From positions 1-64,000 of the forward strand of contig JALHLK010000002.1 of NCBI GenBank assembly GCA_022844565.1: DNA of 64,000 bases, written 5' to 3'. Made by a program: the position numbers and the translations under genes. The notes below the pieces were generated by a model that had not been told where the DNA came from, made no database searches, and saw only the letters and a program-made list of their open reading frames with translations. Shown in pieces: positions 18,450 through 28,647 of the stretch (positions are counted from its first letter, which is position 1; every line of letters starts with the position of its first letter). This stretch comes from Saprospiraceae bacterium. GTDB taxonomy: Bacteria; Bacteroidota; Bacteroidia; Chitinophagales; Saprospiraceae.

Positions 18450-21400
18450 CTAGTCTCTTAATATTGTTACTGTACCTGTATAATTTTCTCTTCCATTAGG
18501 TGAGTCAACAATAAGTACCCACATGTAAGCACTTTCTGGTAATTCTTCGCCGTTATTGTCAAAACCATTCCATGAATTGTCATATCCTGGTTGCTCATAT
18601 ACTTGTTTACCAAACCGGTCGTATACCCTTAGTCTTGAAGGAAAATCTCTTACACAAGAGATAGTAAAAAAGTCATTTGCTCCATCACTATTTGGTGTGA
18701 TGATGGTCAGACCAGCGTAGCATGCATCTTGAGGTTTTGAACAATCGTCAACTCTTGCATTATACGTCAATTGACAACCGTTTGCGTCTTCAATAATTGC
18801 TGTATATGTACCAAAGCCAACATTTGATAAAGCAGCTCCACTCGTGTTATTGGACCATTTATACGATAGTTGACCAGTCCCACCAGTGGCACCCAAAGTC
18901 ACACCTCCATTTTTGGCTGGACCATCAGCACAAGTGATATTAGGAACGATTGCTATACGTTGAGGTTCGGTTACAGTGACAGTACTCGTAGCTCTTGTCC
19001 CGTCAGCATCCGTTACTCTAAATGTATAAATTCCTCCTGCAAGATTGATCGCAGTAAAATTATTACCTGTTACTGCTGCATTACCTGCTGCAGCTCCAGA
19101 GTAGGTTACAGTATAAGGTGCTTTACCACCAACAATGGCACCTCCTATGGCTCCATTTTTTTGTCCATTACAAGAAACTCCAGATCCGTTGTAAGACGCT
19201 TCACTTGTTACAGAGATTGTTCCAAAGACCAATTGAACTGGACCCGCTGCTACTATTATGGCTTTTGTAAAGACACAACCTGAGGCATCAGTTACCGTCA
19301 TAGTGTATGTACCCGCCGCAAGACCTGTAGGATTTAAAATGTTATCAGCAATGGCTGTTGGGCCTCCTGACCATTTGGTAGTATATGGAGCAACACCTCC
19401 TGCTAAAGTGACTGTTATTGAAGTAGCTGTTAATACTTCTGTCGAAGATAATGCGGCTGTAGGTCCTGTAATCGTAAATGCTCTCGTTATAGATTTACTT
19501 GGATTAGAACTATCCATGATGGTTACCGAATAGGCACCCGCTGCAAGATTAGTAGGAGTTCTACCAGTAGCCGTTGTTGGCCCAGTCCATGTATATCTAT
19601 AGGCACCTGCATTATCAGGACATCCTCCACTTACGGTAAGTGTAATTGCTCCATTTGTTTCACCAAAACATTTTACATTTTGTACTACACCTGATGCTTC
19701 TAAATTTGTATTACTCGTATTGGTTATTGTAAACGTTCTTGTTGCTGTACAATTTCTGCTATCTGTTATTGTCACGGTAAATGAACCGGCCGATAAATTG
19801 CTTATATCTTTGGTTGTTGCTTGATTGCTCCATAGATATGTGTATGCAGGAGTTCCTCCGGCTGGTGTTAATGTGATACTTCCTTTTCCAGCACATGTTT
19901 CATTTACAACATTGCCTTCTGCGGTTACTGCTGCAGGCTCTGTGATAGCCTGTGTTAGAGAACAGCTTACGACTCCATTACATGTTAATTCTAAGGTATA
20001 AGTTCCAGCTCTTGCGTTTACTAAGTTGCAATTTGTTGCAGGGTTGGTTTGGATGACCGTATTACCTTGCTTCCATACACAATTACATCCAGCTGTAGGA
20101 GTAACTGTTACGTTTATACCTCCGTCAGTACCAGCATTACAACTGACATTTTTTACGCTTACGAGTGTACATGTGCCTGTTCCGCCACCGTTTCCGCAAG
20201 CATTTGTTTTTATGGAGCCTGCCGTTGTTTGGAAAGGTAGTGCTTTACCTTCTGCATCTCCTACTACTATTGAAGGGACGAAGCTAATGTTTGCTGTAGC
20301 TTGATCCGCACATTTACCTAATACTCTAAAACATACATTAAATATCCTAGCATCATCAGCCAGTGTGACTGGTTGTCCGCTTGGAGGTGAGTACGAAAAT
20401 CTCATTAACCTATTGGTTGGTCTATTAAAGGCATCGTTATTTAACCCTGTAAGATTAAACCCACCCACACTTACATATTCAAGTTGCAAAGGATCCCAAT
20501 CAAGACCAAACTCTACCGCTGTAATTCTATTAAAGTTTTTGACCGTCACATCTACGCATGTGGTACTTCCTTCATTGCCAGTTACATTTGCAGCAATCAA
20601 TTGTACATTAGGAGTAACCGCCGTTACAACGTTAACTCTACCATTATTTCGTTTAGGCACTACTGACTTTCCAGCAGTCCTAAAGTCCCATTCTGTTAGA
20701 TCATTTGTAAGTTGAACATCGCTAGAAGATCCTGACGTACCAACGACATTGAAACATATGTCAAATATTTTTGTACCATCAGGAAAGGTTCTTGGATTAG
20801 AAGGGTCGTCAAAAATAAAAGAATATAAACCTACGTTTTTAGAATTTTCATTACCAGAAAAGTTTCTTGGTACTTGATTATTTTCTATACCTACAAAAGA
20901 TAAAATGGCAGGATTCCATTTAAAAGTTCCTGCTCCACCTTCTACAAGATTGTAATTTTTTACAGTAATTGGAACACATATTTTTGTGCCAGTAGTAGCT
21001 TGTACCGTACCCGCTGTGATTTCCATGTCTGTTGTGGTGCCTCCACCACCACCTCCGCCTCCGCAGTTGGTTCCTTTGATAGATAACTTTCCTGCTGGTG
21101 CAGTATGAGTAAGGAGTAAAGGATTACCTTGACTGTCATTCGTCGTACTTGCAAATAGTATTGACCTTGGTCTAGCTGTCAATGTTAAATCAGAAGTACC
21201 ACATGGCTGATTTTTAGCCCTCAAATTGATGGTAAACAAACGAGAATTGTCAGCAAGTGTAACACCAGCTGCATCAAACCATGCCAATGTCAATTGACCA
21301 TTCACGATTCTTCCCGAACCAGGCACACCTAATGCCTCCATCGTGAAATTTGGAACAGTCGTATTAAGATTTGTAACAGAAACAAAAGAAAACTTCGTAG

Positions 21401-21578
21401 AATCCCAATTTATAGAAAACTGAGCAGTCAAAACTGACCTAAAGCTAGATACTCTTACATCCACTGCCCCATTTGCATTTGCGTCAAACTCAGCACTACC
21501 GAGGTTAATTACAACCTGGCTGTTGATACCTGTAACTATAAAAGCTACTATAGCAAAAATTGATAAAAACCTTTTCAT
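18450..21578 (-). CDS. T9SS surface adhesin with three cohesin-like modules and SprB-type repeats
   Basis: A 1042-residue secreted protein. A signal peptide (about 1-20) precedes three cohesin-like beta domains at about 21-168, 186-325 and 328-465. Each shows the VxVxxFxxxxxxQFxxxWDxxxFxFxSV pattern, e.g. SVLTAQFSINWDSTKFSFV and ITAVEFGLDWDPLQLEYV. An eight-glycine linker separates the first two. Several SprB-type repeats (LSAGSFTVTITDSRNC, LAAGTYTMTVTDASGC and others) span about 470-930. The last 100 residues (ITPNSDGANDFFTI, YDRFGKQVYE, WNGFDNNGEELPESAYMW) are the gliding-motility-associated type-B sorting domain. The dockerin protein lies immediately upstream. Confidence 0.9.
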   Translation of the reverse strand: MKRFLSIFAIVAFIVTGINSQVVINLGSAEFDANANGAVDVRVSSFRSVLTAQFSINWDSTKFSFVSVTNLNTTVPNFTMEALGVPGSGRIVNGQLTLAWFDAAGVTLADNSRLFTINLRAKNQPCGTSDLTLTARPRSILFASTTNDSQGNPLLLTHTAPAGKLSIKGTNCGGGGGGGGTTTDMEITAGTVQATTGTKICVPITVKNYNLVEGGAGTFKWNPAILSFVGIENNQVPRNFSGNENSKNVGLYSFIFDDPSNPRTFPDGTKIFDICFNVVGTSGSSSDVQLTNDLTEWDFRTAGKSVVPKRNNGRVNVVTAVTPNVQLIAANVTGNEGSTTCVDVTVKNFNRITAVEFGLDWDPLQLEYVSVGGFNLTGLNNDAFNRPTNRLMRFSYSPPSGQPVTLADDARIFNVCFRVLGKCADQATANISFVPSIVVGDAEGKALPFQTTAGSIKTNACGNGGGTGTCTLVSVKNVSCNAGTDGGINVTVTPTAGCNCVWKQGNTVIQTNPATNCNLVNARAGTYTLELTCNGVVSCSLTQAITEPAAVTAEGNVVNETCAGKGSITLTPAGGTPAYTYLWSNQATTKDISNLSAGSFTVTITDSRNCTATRTFTITNTSNTNLEASGVVQNVKCFGETNGAITLTVSGGCPDNAGAYRYTWTGPTTATGRTPTNLAAGAYSVTIMDSSNPSKSITRAFTITGPTAALSSTEVLTATSITVTLAGGVAPYTTKWSGGPTAIADNILNPTGLAAGTYTMTVTDASGCVFTKAIIVAAGPVQLVFGTISVTSEASYNGSGVSCNGQKNGAIGGAIVGGKAPYTVTYSGAAAGNAAVTGNNFTAINLAGGIYTFRVTDADGTRATSTVTVTEPQRIAIVPNITCADGPAKNGGVTLGATGGTGQLSYKWSNNTSGAALSNVGFGTYTAIIEDANGCQLTYNARVDDCSKPQDACYAGLTIITPNSDGANDFFTISCVRDFPSRLRVYDRFGKQVYEQPGYDNSWNGFDNNGEELPESAYMWVLIVDSPNGRENYTGTVTILRD

Positions 21579-21603
21579 CCTTTATTAAAATTTTTTAGTT
21601 GTG

Positions 21604-21611
21604 CAAATTTA
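21604..21611 (-). promoter_or_regulatory. -7 promoter box of the cohesin adhesin gene
   Basis: On the minus strand TAAATTTG, a perfect TAnnTTTG, lies about 25 bases before the ATG at 21578. No convincing -33 TTG was seen at the normal distance. It suggests the adhesin can be transcribed apart from the upstream dockerin gene. Confidence 0.5.
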
Positions 21612-21781
21612 GTAAATTTTTAAAATATGTTACTTAAACTTAGTATCTATAATACCTTACTCTTTCACTTTATAACGTAATACTAACTTGATTTTGAATT
21701 ATTTATTTGAGAAAGCACTAAACCTTGGTGTGATTGATAAGCAAATGTACACGTTTATTTTGGTTTGCTCGTTAATTTTGC

Positions 21782-24700
21782 TTAAATTAGTAACATCTTC
21801 TTGATCACCTTCTCTCCTAAAAACTCCATTTCATATATGATTACGCCTTTTTCTTTTATATCTTGTTTTGATATTTCTATTTCATTAGTTCCTTTTCCAA
21901 AAATTTTCCTCGATTGATAAAGTACTTTACCACTAAGGTTATAAATATTAAGTTTTACTTCACCCTCCGCAGGTTGATTAAATCTTATTCTTGTTCTATC
22001 TTCAAATGGATTGGGTTCGTTTTGATACACTTCAAAACTTCCAGTATAATTCGATTTCAATTTTAATTCCTGAGTTCCAGAAGCTGTAGAATGTACAAAA
22101 TTCGTGGTAGAGGAATTATTTAACTCAAAGTCTAATCCATTACTACCTTCATAAACAATCGAAATAAGATTTTGATTTGTAGGTATGAAAACTGCTTTTT
22201 CGCTATTCCAACTCACCCTTATCTTTCTATTCAAATTATCAATAAAATAGTGTTCTTCTTTCAAATCGATTTGCTCAGATGTGATTTTTACTATTCTATC
22301 CACCCCTCTTGGCATGTCTATTACCATTTCTAATACTTCTATTAACGACTCCTCTTTTAAAACCAAACTCATGTTATGAGTACGTTTATCAATTGATTTC
22401 GTTGCAAGATGGAGTGGCAATTTATTCTCATTCCTTGCACTTAGAGCAAAAGCAGAACCATCTAAATCTCCTACTTTTACAGCCATAAACTCAATATTCT
22501 TTGAAAAAACCCCATTCAGAATATTGACTTGACTTTTTGCAACAAAGGGCCATGGTCTAGTTGGATTAGTAAAAATATTTTCATTAGAAACAAACCTCCA
22601 AGCCAATTCGTCCGAGTCAAATTCAGATTTAATTCCTAAAATAAGCTTCCTAAGTTCCACTACATCAGCGATCGATATTCTCTCATCGCCATCCGCATCA
22701 GCAGCAATTAACTTATATGGGCTGGTCAATCTTTGGATGCCTAGTATGTGCCTCTGTATATGTACTAAGTCTATCGTATTTACTCCCAAAAGATGATTTT
22801 TAGTATAGTTTGGTTTTATTGTATAATTACCATCTGATATATTTTGGAAAGAAAATTGACCTAAAGCATCAGACATTGACATATTCATAAAGTTGTCATT
22901 TAAGTCCATAAGACTAACCTCTGTTTGATCCAAGCCTTTTGAGTTTTCTGTCATTATTTTGCCTGAAATAAATGCATTTCCTGTCTTATTACAATTATTA
23001 TTTCCATCCTGAATATTGATTTTTACCGCACAAAAGTCTTGATTACCTGTAGTATCCGTAACCCACATTTGTAAATCTCTTTGTCCCAATTGATTACAAT
23101 TGAATGTCCTCATGGTATCTTTTACATCTGCTGAGAATGATATTTTAAGCTTGCCTGGACAGTTATCACTACTTCCTAAATCAAAATCTTTGGCCCATAT
23201 ACTTACTGTACCTGTGCTTGGCATGATGACGGTAGTGATTTCTCCAATACAATATGGTGTTGGTTTTTTACAATCAATTATTGTAAGCAATCGCTCACAT
23301 TTGGACTCATTGCCACATCCATCTTTTACTTTCCAAATGATGCGGTGTCTTCCTACTGGATAGTTTCCGCTTGCATTATTATTTGTTCCTGTGCGATTCA
23401 CACTTCCATCATTATTTAGGTCAACTTGGTATGACCATTCTAATTTATTAGCTGGTGTACAGACATCGGTGGCAGATTGGATATATGTTATATTCCCATT
23501 ACATGCACCATCTATACAAAACGTAGTGTCTCTACATACACCAAATTGAGGTCCTATGGTGTTTACGATTTTGATAACTTGTGTATAAAACATTTTATTT
23601 TCGTTAGGATTGGTATCGCACCAATCTACTACCGTCCATTGCCTTAATATTTTTGCACAAACACCATCAGCCTTATAAAAAATTTGATCCTTGTAATTAG
23701 CTCCTAATTGTCTACATTTATCACCCGGCAAGTTAGGTTCACCTGTTACTCTTGGGTCTATATCGTATTCCATACATGCTTCAACCATGGTATCGCGTAC
23801 TCTTCTCCATATGGTATCAGATAGTGTAAGTCTTGGTAATGGGGTGATCGTTATTTTCTGAATACAGCTATCTCTATTTTTATTATTATCTTCAGCATAC
23901 CACTTTCTAAATATCATCCCAACTCCACAATTATTCAACGCATTACTATCAACTTTAAATATTCTAGGTGTTGCACAATTGTCTGTAGCAGTTGCCATGC
24001 CTGTGATCCTTAATGTATCAGGGTTGGTTCCACATTGGATAGTCACATCTGGAGGACAAGTAACCTTTGGAAATTTCTTATCTTGTACTCTAACTGTAAC
24101 CATACACGTATTAAAATTGCCCGACTCATCGGTAACTCTTAGAGACACCATTACATCTGTACCAACATCAGCGCAACAAACTTTAAAAAAATTACTCCAG
24201 CTTGTAGGCGAACTACATCCTTGATTCATTCTTAATGCTGTAAATGATACTTTACTACACCTATCTTTTGAACCATTATCAAGTGAAGAAGCAGGTATAT
24301 TGACATCTGATTCAGACCCAATCGTCACAACTATAAACTCGTTACACACCACGTCAGGGGCATTTTTGTCAATCACCTCAATATCAACAAACTTAAACCT
24401 AAAATTTCCACAAGCATCAAAAAGCCTATATCTTAATCTAACCTTGCCCACCGGCAATTTTCGGATAATGGTGTTTGCCCCAACTTTTACGACATTTTCT
24501 TCTGTATAAAAAGGATTGGCTGGAAAACTGCCAAATTGATCTGCTACAACATATGCTATAGACCACATCGATTCTGCACAATCTACAAAATTTCTAGGTG
24601 CTGGTACTGTCCAATCAGCTGCACATTCATAAGCATTAGCATTCACTTTTAGCCCATCTACATGATTGACCGAAGCCTCAGGAGCTTCGTGGTCCGATAT

Positions 24701-25600
24701 TTTAATGGTCTGTATTTTTGTTCTTACTTGACGTGAACACCAATCTAATATGGTCCATGATCTAAAAATCTTTTTACTAGCCCCACAAGTGACAATCTCA
24801 CTATCAACAAAGCTAACTTTTAAGTCACAATAAGCCACATCTGGAACAATTGCAATCCCTCCTTTGTCTGTTGGGACACCAGATTCATTAGTTTCAGGAT
24901 ATTTATTATTATTCTTATCCCAATTTTCTTTATTATCACAACTCAAAGAATGAGCAGATTGATCATCACGGTCTTTTGGAAAATCAATACTATCTAATCT
25001 TATCTTTCTATAGTATACCACCCTTGTACATACTGCTGATTTGTTATCATATTTATCAAATGCAATATAAGAAATTCTCCTGATGGCAGCATACGCTTGT
25101 GAACATCCTAAGTCTTCTATATCGTCACTTAATATATTTACAGATTTTATAGTACCACAATTGTCCATTGCAGTGGGTAATGGAAAAGTCCTTCTGTCAT
25201 AACAATTTAAAGTGTCTACTGGTGGACATGTAATGACAGGAGCAAATTTATCCTCTACATGTATTTTTCCCCAACAAGAGTTATGATCATATTGAATCTT
25301 AACATCAAAGGATCTCCCAACATGTGAAGTATTTACAAAAGGTGAGCCAGGTATTGGTAATCCATTGGAACCCATAATTACAACTGTGTAAGAACAAGAG
25401 GCGCTTGCAAAACCTTCTACCACCATTGCAGGGGTAACTTCTACAACACAAGTACCCTCCATAGAAACATTGACGTTTTTATTACAAATAAGCGGACATT
25501 GGCTCTGTCCCACGGTTGCAAAAACAAAAACCATCAGTAAAGCAACAAAAACCTTTACTCTACTTAAAGATGCTATTATCATGGTATATCTTGAAATCAT
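21782..25600 (-). CDS. Large T9SS type-A surface protein with Ig/HYR-like repeats and a dockerin domain
   Basis: A 1272-residue secreted protein. The signal peptide ends near GQSQ (a later Met at residue 7 may be the true start). Multiple Cys-rich modules with CPP...DNC patterns fill about residues 30-860. A short carboxypeptidase-regulatory-like domain precedes a dockerin-like pair at about 930-990: VNTIDLVHIQRHILG, whose first calcium loop is degenerate, and DADGDERISIADVVELRKLILG, with an intact loop. The C-terminal 80 residues (YQNEPNPFEDRTRIRF to VIKKMLLI) form a type-A T9SS sorting domain. Calcium-dependent docking to a cohesin is inferred from family knowledge. Confidence 0.88.
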   Translation of the reverse strand: MISRYTMIIASLSRVKVFVALLMVFVFATVGQSQCPLICNKNVNVSMEGTCVVEVTPAMVVEGFASASCSYTVVIMGSNGLPIPGSPFVNTSHVGRSFDVKIQYDHNSCWGKIHVEDKFAPVITCPPVDTLNCYDRRTFPLPTAMDNCGTIKSVNILSDDIEDLGCSQAYAAIRRISYIAFDKYDNKSAVCTRVVYYRKIRLDSIDFPKDRDDQSAHSLSCDNKENWDKNNNKYPETNESGVPTDKGGIAIVPDVAYCDLKVSFVDSEIVTCGASKKIFRSWTILDWCSRQVRTKIQTIKISDHEAPEASVNHVDGLKVNANAYECAADWTVPAPRNFVDCAESMWSIAYVVADQFGSFPANPFYTEENVVKVGANTIIRKLPVGKVRLRYRLFDACGNFRFKFVDIEVIDKNAPDVVCNEFIVVTIGSESDVNIPASSLDNGSKDRCSKVSFTALRMNQGCSSPTSWSNFFKVCCADVGTDVMVSLRVTDESGNFNTCMVTVRVQDKKFPKVTCPPDVTIQCGTNPDTLRITGMATATDNCATPRIFKVDSNALNNCGVGMIFRKWYAEDNNKNRDSCIQKITITPLPRLTLSDTIWRRVRDTMVEACMEYDIDPRVTGEPNLPGDKCRQLGANYKDQIFYKADGVCAKILRQWTVVDWCDTNPNENKMFYTQVIKIVNTIGPQFGVCRDTTFCIDGACNGNITYIQSATDVCTPANKLEWSYQVDLNNDGSVNRTGTNNNASGNYPVGRHRIIWKVKDGCGNESKCERLLTIIDCKKPTPYCIGEITTVIMPSTGTVSIWAKDFDLGSSDNCPGKLKISFSADVKDTMRTFNCNQLGQRDLQMWVTDTTGNQDFCAVKINIQDGNNNCNKTGNAFISGKIMTENSKGLDQTEVSLMDLNDNFMNMSMSDALGQFSFQNISDGNYTIKPNYTKNHLLGVNTIDLVHIQRHILGIQRLTSPYKLIAADADGDERISIADVVELRKLILGIKSEFDSDELAWRFVSNENIFTNPTRPWPFVAKSQVNILNGVFSKNIEFMAVKVGDLDGSAFALSARNENKLPLHLATKSIDKRTHNMSLVLKEESLIEVLEMVIDMPRGVDRIVKITSEQIDLKEEHYFIDNLNRKIRVSWNSEKAVFIPTNQNLISIVYEGSNGLDFELNNSSTTNFVHSTASGTQELKLKSNYTGSFEVYQNEPNPFEDRTRIRFNQPAEGEVKLNIYNLSGKVLYQSRKIFGKGTNEIEISKQDIKEKGVIIYEMEFLGEKVIKKMLLI

Positions 25601-26038
25601 ATTTCAAATTTTTCTTTTAATTATTCCTTTTTATCTTAAAATATATCATATGATAAAAATTCTTAATTTATAATACTTCAAAATATGTGCCAAATTTATT
25701 TTCAATACTTTTTATATTATATAAATGGAATATATGTGGGATTTAATAAGATAGAAACAATCGAAAAAGTGAGGACTGCCATGAAGTGACTCAAAACATG
25801 CTTGACTACATATATATGATATACAATAACTTATGCCCATATTTATAATTTTATCTAATCAATTAATGGACTCAGATTCCAAAAATCTTCATCAATCAGA
25901 AAAACTTTAAACTGTTTAGCATAAGTTTATCACTTTTTAGTCTAAATTATATCTAAAAGAGCAAACTTGTTAATATTAAAAATAAATCCTGAACTACATT
26001 TTTATTAATTTGCTTACTTTTACGTCGTTAATTGGTTT
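25601..26038. other. AT-rich non-coding gap
   Basis: This stretch separates the divergent dockerin-protein and ftsY genes. It is very AT-rich. I see no gene, tRNA or clear promoter box in it. A family-2 repeat element occupies 26039-26199 at its right side. Confidence 0.5.
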
Positions 26039-26199
26039 AGGATCTTTAAATAAATAAAGTGTCCAAATTTGACGAAGTAATTTTGTTTGTTTTCGAGGTG
26101 TAAATGAGAAGAATAGCATTAGCTGCTTGACACATTTACCACGAAGAAAAAAGACAAATGAACGGGTCAAAATGTGCATGTTATTTCTTTACAGCTTCT
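26039..26199 (+). repeat. Family-2 inverted-repeat element, copy A (161 bp)
   Basis: The ends are AGGATCTTTAAATAAATAA (26039-26057) and TTATTTCTTTACAGCTTCT (26181-26199), imperfect inverted repeats. The whole 161 bp is an inverted copy of 36823-36983; long shared stretches such as CAAATTTGACGAAGTA and ATGTTATTTCTTTACAG are visible. It has no coding capacity of its own, and the 61-residue minus-strand open frame inside it has no recognisable features. Confidence 0.8.
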
Positions 26200-26265
26200 T
26201 ATACAAATAATATCTCAAAAATATTGAGCCCTAATTAAAATCAAGTTTTGTAGTAAATAAGAAAT

Positions 26266-27219
26266 ATGAGCTTTTTTAAAAAATTTTTCACAAAAGAAAA
26301 GGAAGAAGATCTTGACAAAGGATTAGAAAAAACAAAATCATCCTTTTTAAGCCAAATTACTAAGGCTATTGCGGGTAAATCATCGGTTGATGATGAATTC
26401 CTAGATCAATTAGAGCAAATACTCATATCGAGTGATGTTGGGCTTGAAACAACTGTCAAGATCATTGATAGATTAGAGAAGAAAGTTGCTGAGGAAAAAT
26501 ACTTCAACGTTTCAGAGTTAAATTCAATCCTCAAACGCGTAATTATCGACCTACTCGACGAAAACAACACCGTGGATTTAGAGGATTTTGATCTGCCATC
26601 ATTGACAAAACCGAGTGTTATATTGGTAGTGGGGGTAAATGGTGTGGGAAAAACGACCACCATAGGTAAACTTTCTCATCAATACAGAAAAAGGGGTAAG
26701 ACAGTTATACTTGGAGCTGGGGATACCTTTCGTGCAGCAGCGGTAGATCAACTTAAGATATGGGCAAATAGGACAAATGCTGATTTTTATAGTAAAGGCA
26801 TGAATACAGACCCTGCGGCAGTTGCTTTTGAAACAGTTAATGAAGGTCTATCTTTTGGATCTGATGTCATCATCATTGACACTGCAGGTAGGCTACACAA
26901 CAAAAAATACTTGATGGATGAACTTACCAAGGTAAAGAAATCTATCGAGAAAAAACTACCTGGTGCACCGCATGAAGTACTCTTGGTCTTAGATGCTACC
27001 ACAGGCCAAAATGCAATAGAACAAGCAAAAGCTTTTACAGAAGCCACCAATGTTACAGCTATTGCATTAACTAAGTTGGATGGAACCGCTAAAGGAGGTG
27101 TAGTTTTGGGTATCTCTGATCAATTCAAAATACCTATAAGATACATTGGAGTCGGTGAAGGTGTAGAGCAGTTACAAGTATTTAACAAAAGAGCTTTTGT
27201 AGAGTCTCTGTTCAAATAA
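26266..27219 (+). CDS. ftsY: Signal recognition particle receptor FtsY
   Basis: A 317-residue SRP GTPase receptor. The N-domain helices occupy about 20-100. The G-domain follows with GVNGVGKTTTIGKL (G1, near 124-137), DTFRAAAVDQL, DTAGRLHNK (G3) and TKLDGTAKGG (G4). The C-terminal IPIRYIGVGEGVEQLQVFN is typical. FtsY docks ribosome-SRP complexes to the SecYEG translocon. The acidic A-domain is short (about 20 residues), as usual in Bacteroidota. DUF2461 follows 11 bases later. Confidence 0.97.
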   Translation: MSFFKKFFTKEKEEDLDKGLEKTKSSFLSQITKAIAGKSSVDDEFLDQLEQILISSDVGLETTVKIIDRLEKKVAEEKYFNVSELNSILKRVIIDLLDENNTVDLEDFDLPSLTKPSVILVVGVNGVGKTTTIGKLSHQYRKRGKTVILGAGDTFRAAAVDQLKIWANRTNADFYSKGMNTDPAAVAFETVNEGLSFGSDVIIIDTAGRLHNKKYLMDELTKVKKSIEKKLPGAPHEVLLVLDATTGQNAIEQAKAFTEATNVTAIALTKLDGTAKGGVVLGISDQFKIPIRYIGVGEGVEQLQVFNKRAFVESLFK

Positions 27220-27230
27220 AGTCACCAATT

Positions 27231-27890
27231 ATGAAAAATGTACTTCAATTTTTAGAACAACTCAAAGAAAACAATAATAAAGAGTGGTTTACTGCCAATA
27301 AAAAGACATTTGACGAAGCTCAAAAAGTCTTTAAACAATTGATGGAAAAGGTTAGTGAGGAATTTGGAAAGTACGACATGGTAGAAAAACCAAAGGTATT
27401 TAGAATCTATAGAGATGTCAGATTCTCACCTGACAAAACTCCTTATAAAAATAATTTTGGGAGCTATCTTGAGCGTTCAACTAAGTTAAAACGAGGTGGA
27501 TACTACCTGCACATTAGCCCAGGAGAAAGCTTCGTAGGTGGTGGATTTTGGCAACCGGAACCCAATGACTTAAAACGTATCAGAGATGAATTTGCTAGTG
27601 ATCATCAGTCAATAGATACCATCATCAACAGTAAAATTTTTCAAAAATACTTCAAAAAATTGGAAGGGGAAGCACTAAAGCGCCCACCCAAAGGATACGA
27701 TGCCAACCTGCCCGCCATAGAACTCATTAAACATAAAGGCTATGTTGCCACTTACCCGCTGTCAGATAAGGAGATTACCTCACCTGGTTTTCCTTTATTA
27801 GTAGTAGATGTCTTTAGGTCATTAATTCCTTTTCATGATTATATGAGTGAAGTGTTGACAACAAATGTGAACGGGGAGTTGATTATCTGA
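27231..27890 (+). CDS. DUF2461 domain protein (TIGR02453 family)
   Basis: A 219-residue protein with the DUF2461 signatures FLEQLKENNNKEWFTANKK at the N-terminus, RIYRDVRFSPDKTPYKNNFG near residues 58-77, then YYLHISPGESFVGGGFWQPEP. The C-terminal half carries KGYDANLPAIELIKHKGY. The biochemical function of the family is unknown. It starts 11 bases after ftsY and is probably co-transcribed with it. Confidence 0.88.
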   Translation: MKNVLQFLEQLKENNNKEWFTANKKTFDEAQKVFKQLMEKVSEEFGKYDMVEKPKVFRIYRDVRFSPDKTPYKNNFGSYLERSTKLKRGGYYLHISPGESFVGGGFWQPEPNDLKRIRDEFASDHQSIDTIINSKIFQKYFKKLEGEALKRPPKGYDANLPAIELIKHKGYVATYPLSDKEITSPGFPLLVVDVFRSLIPFHDYMSEVLTTNVNGELII

Positions 27891-27929
27891 TAATGAGCAT
27901 TTAATACATATTTTTTTCAATTAATTGGA

Positions 27930-28640
27930 ATGATCGACAAGAAGAAATACTTAACTATACTGAGAAGAAATTTTATCCAATTTTTACTCGTATTCATAAG
28001 CGTGATGCTGGCCTACTTTCTAGCAGAATGGAGCAAATCTCGAAGTGAGAACCTATCTGAAGAAAAATTACTCGTCGAAATCAAGAATGGAATTACGTCA
28101 GACTACAAAGATTTTGGAAATAACATCAACGGCCATAATTATAGTTTAAATGGTATATCCCTCTTCAGAAATTGGATAAACAACAAACCTTTTAACAATG
28201 ACTCCGTAGCTTTCTACTATAGAGTTTTATTTAGAAATTTTTCTCCTGTAATCAATAAGACGGGCTATGAGTCACTCAAAGCCAATAATATTTCTAGTAT
28301 TCAGAATGATTCATTGAGGTTTCAAATCATAACATTATATGACTATCACCACAAAATCATCGAACTTTTAGAAAATCAAAATCAAGAAATGCAAGATTTT
28401 GCTAATTTTTATAAAGAGACAAATGACTTGATCCATCCCTTTATGAATTTCGATGAAAAATCTAATTTTAACGGATTAAATCCACCTATTGGTCTTAGCG
28501 AAAACGACAAAAAAAAACTTTTGAGTTTTTTATGGAGAATCGAATTTAGTAAAACGTTTAAAATTATGAGGTACAAATCCGTGATGGAGCATATTGCCAA
28601 ATTAGAAATCAATATTGAAAAAGAGTTGAAAAATAGATAG
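27930..28640 (+). CDS. DUF6090-like membrane-anchored protein
   Basis: A 236-residue protein with one N-terminal transmembrane helix (about residues 15-32, FIQFLLVFISVMLAYFLAEW) and a long helical extracytoplasmic part with SEEKLLVEIKNGITSDYKDF and GYESLKANNISSIQNDSLR. This arrangement resembles the Bacteroidota family DUF6090, whose role is not known. It is followed after seven bases by a Crp-type regulator on the same strand; the pair may be co-transcribed. Confidence 0.65.
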   Translation: MIDKKKYLTILRRNFIQFLLVFISVMLAYFLAEWSKSRSENLSEEKLLVEIKNGITSDYKDFGNNINGHNYSLNGISLFRNWINNKPFNNDSVAFYYRVLFRNFSPVINKTGYESLKANNISSIQNDSLRFQIITLYDYHHKIIELLENQNQEMQDFANFYKETNDLIHPFMNFDEKSNFNGLNPPIGLSENDKKKLLSFLWRIEFSKTFKIMRYKSVMEHIAKLEINIEKELKNR

Positions 28641-28647
28641 CAAAAAA

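Noticed and set aside
18870-20715. Several long plus-strand frames opposite the cohesin adhesin
   Set aside because: They are antisense shadows of the Thr/Val-rich coding repeats; the minus-strand protein has clear domains throughout.
25994-26179. 61-residue minus-strand open frame
   Set aside because: It falls almost entirely within a family-2 element whose other copy has no matching open frame.
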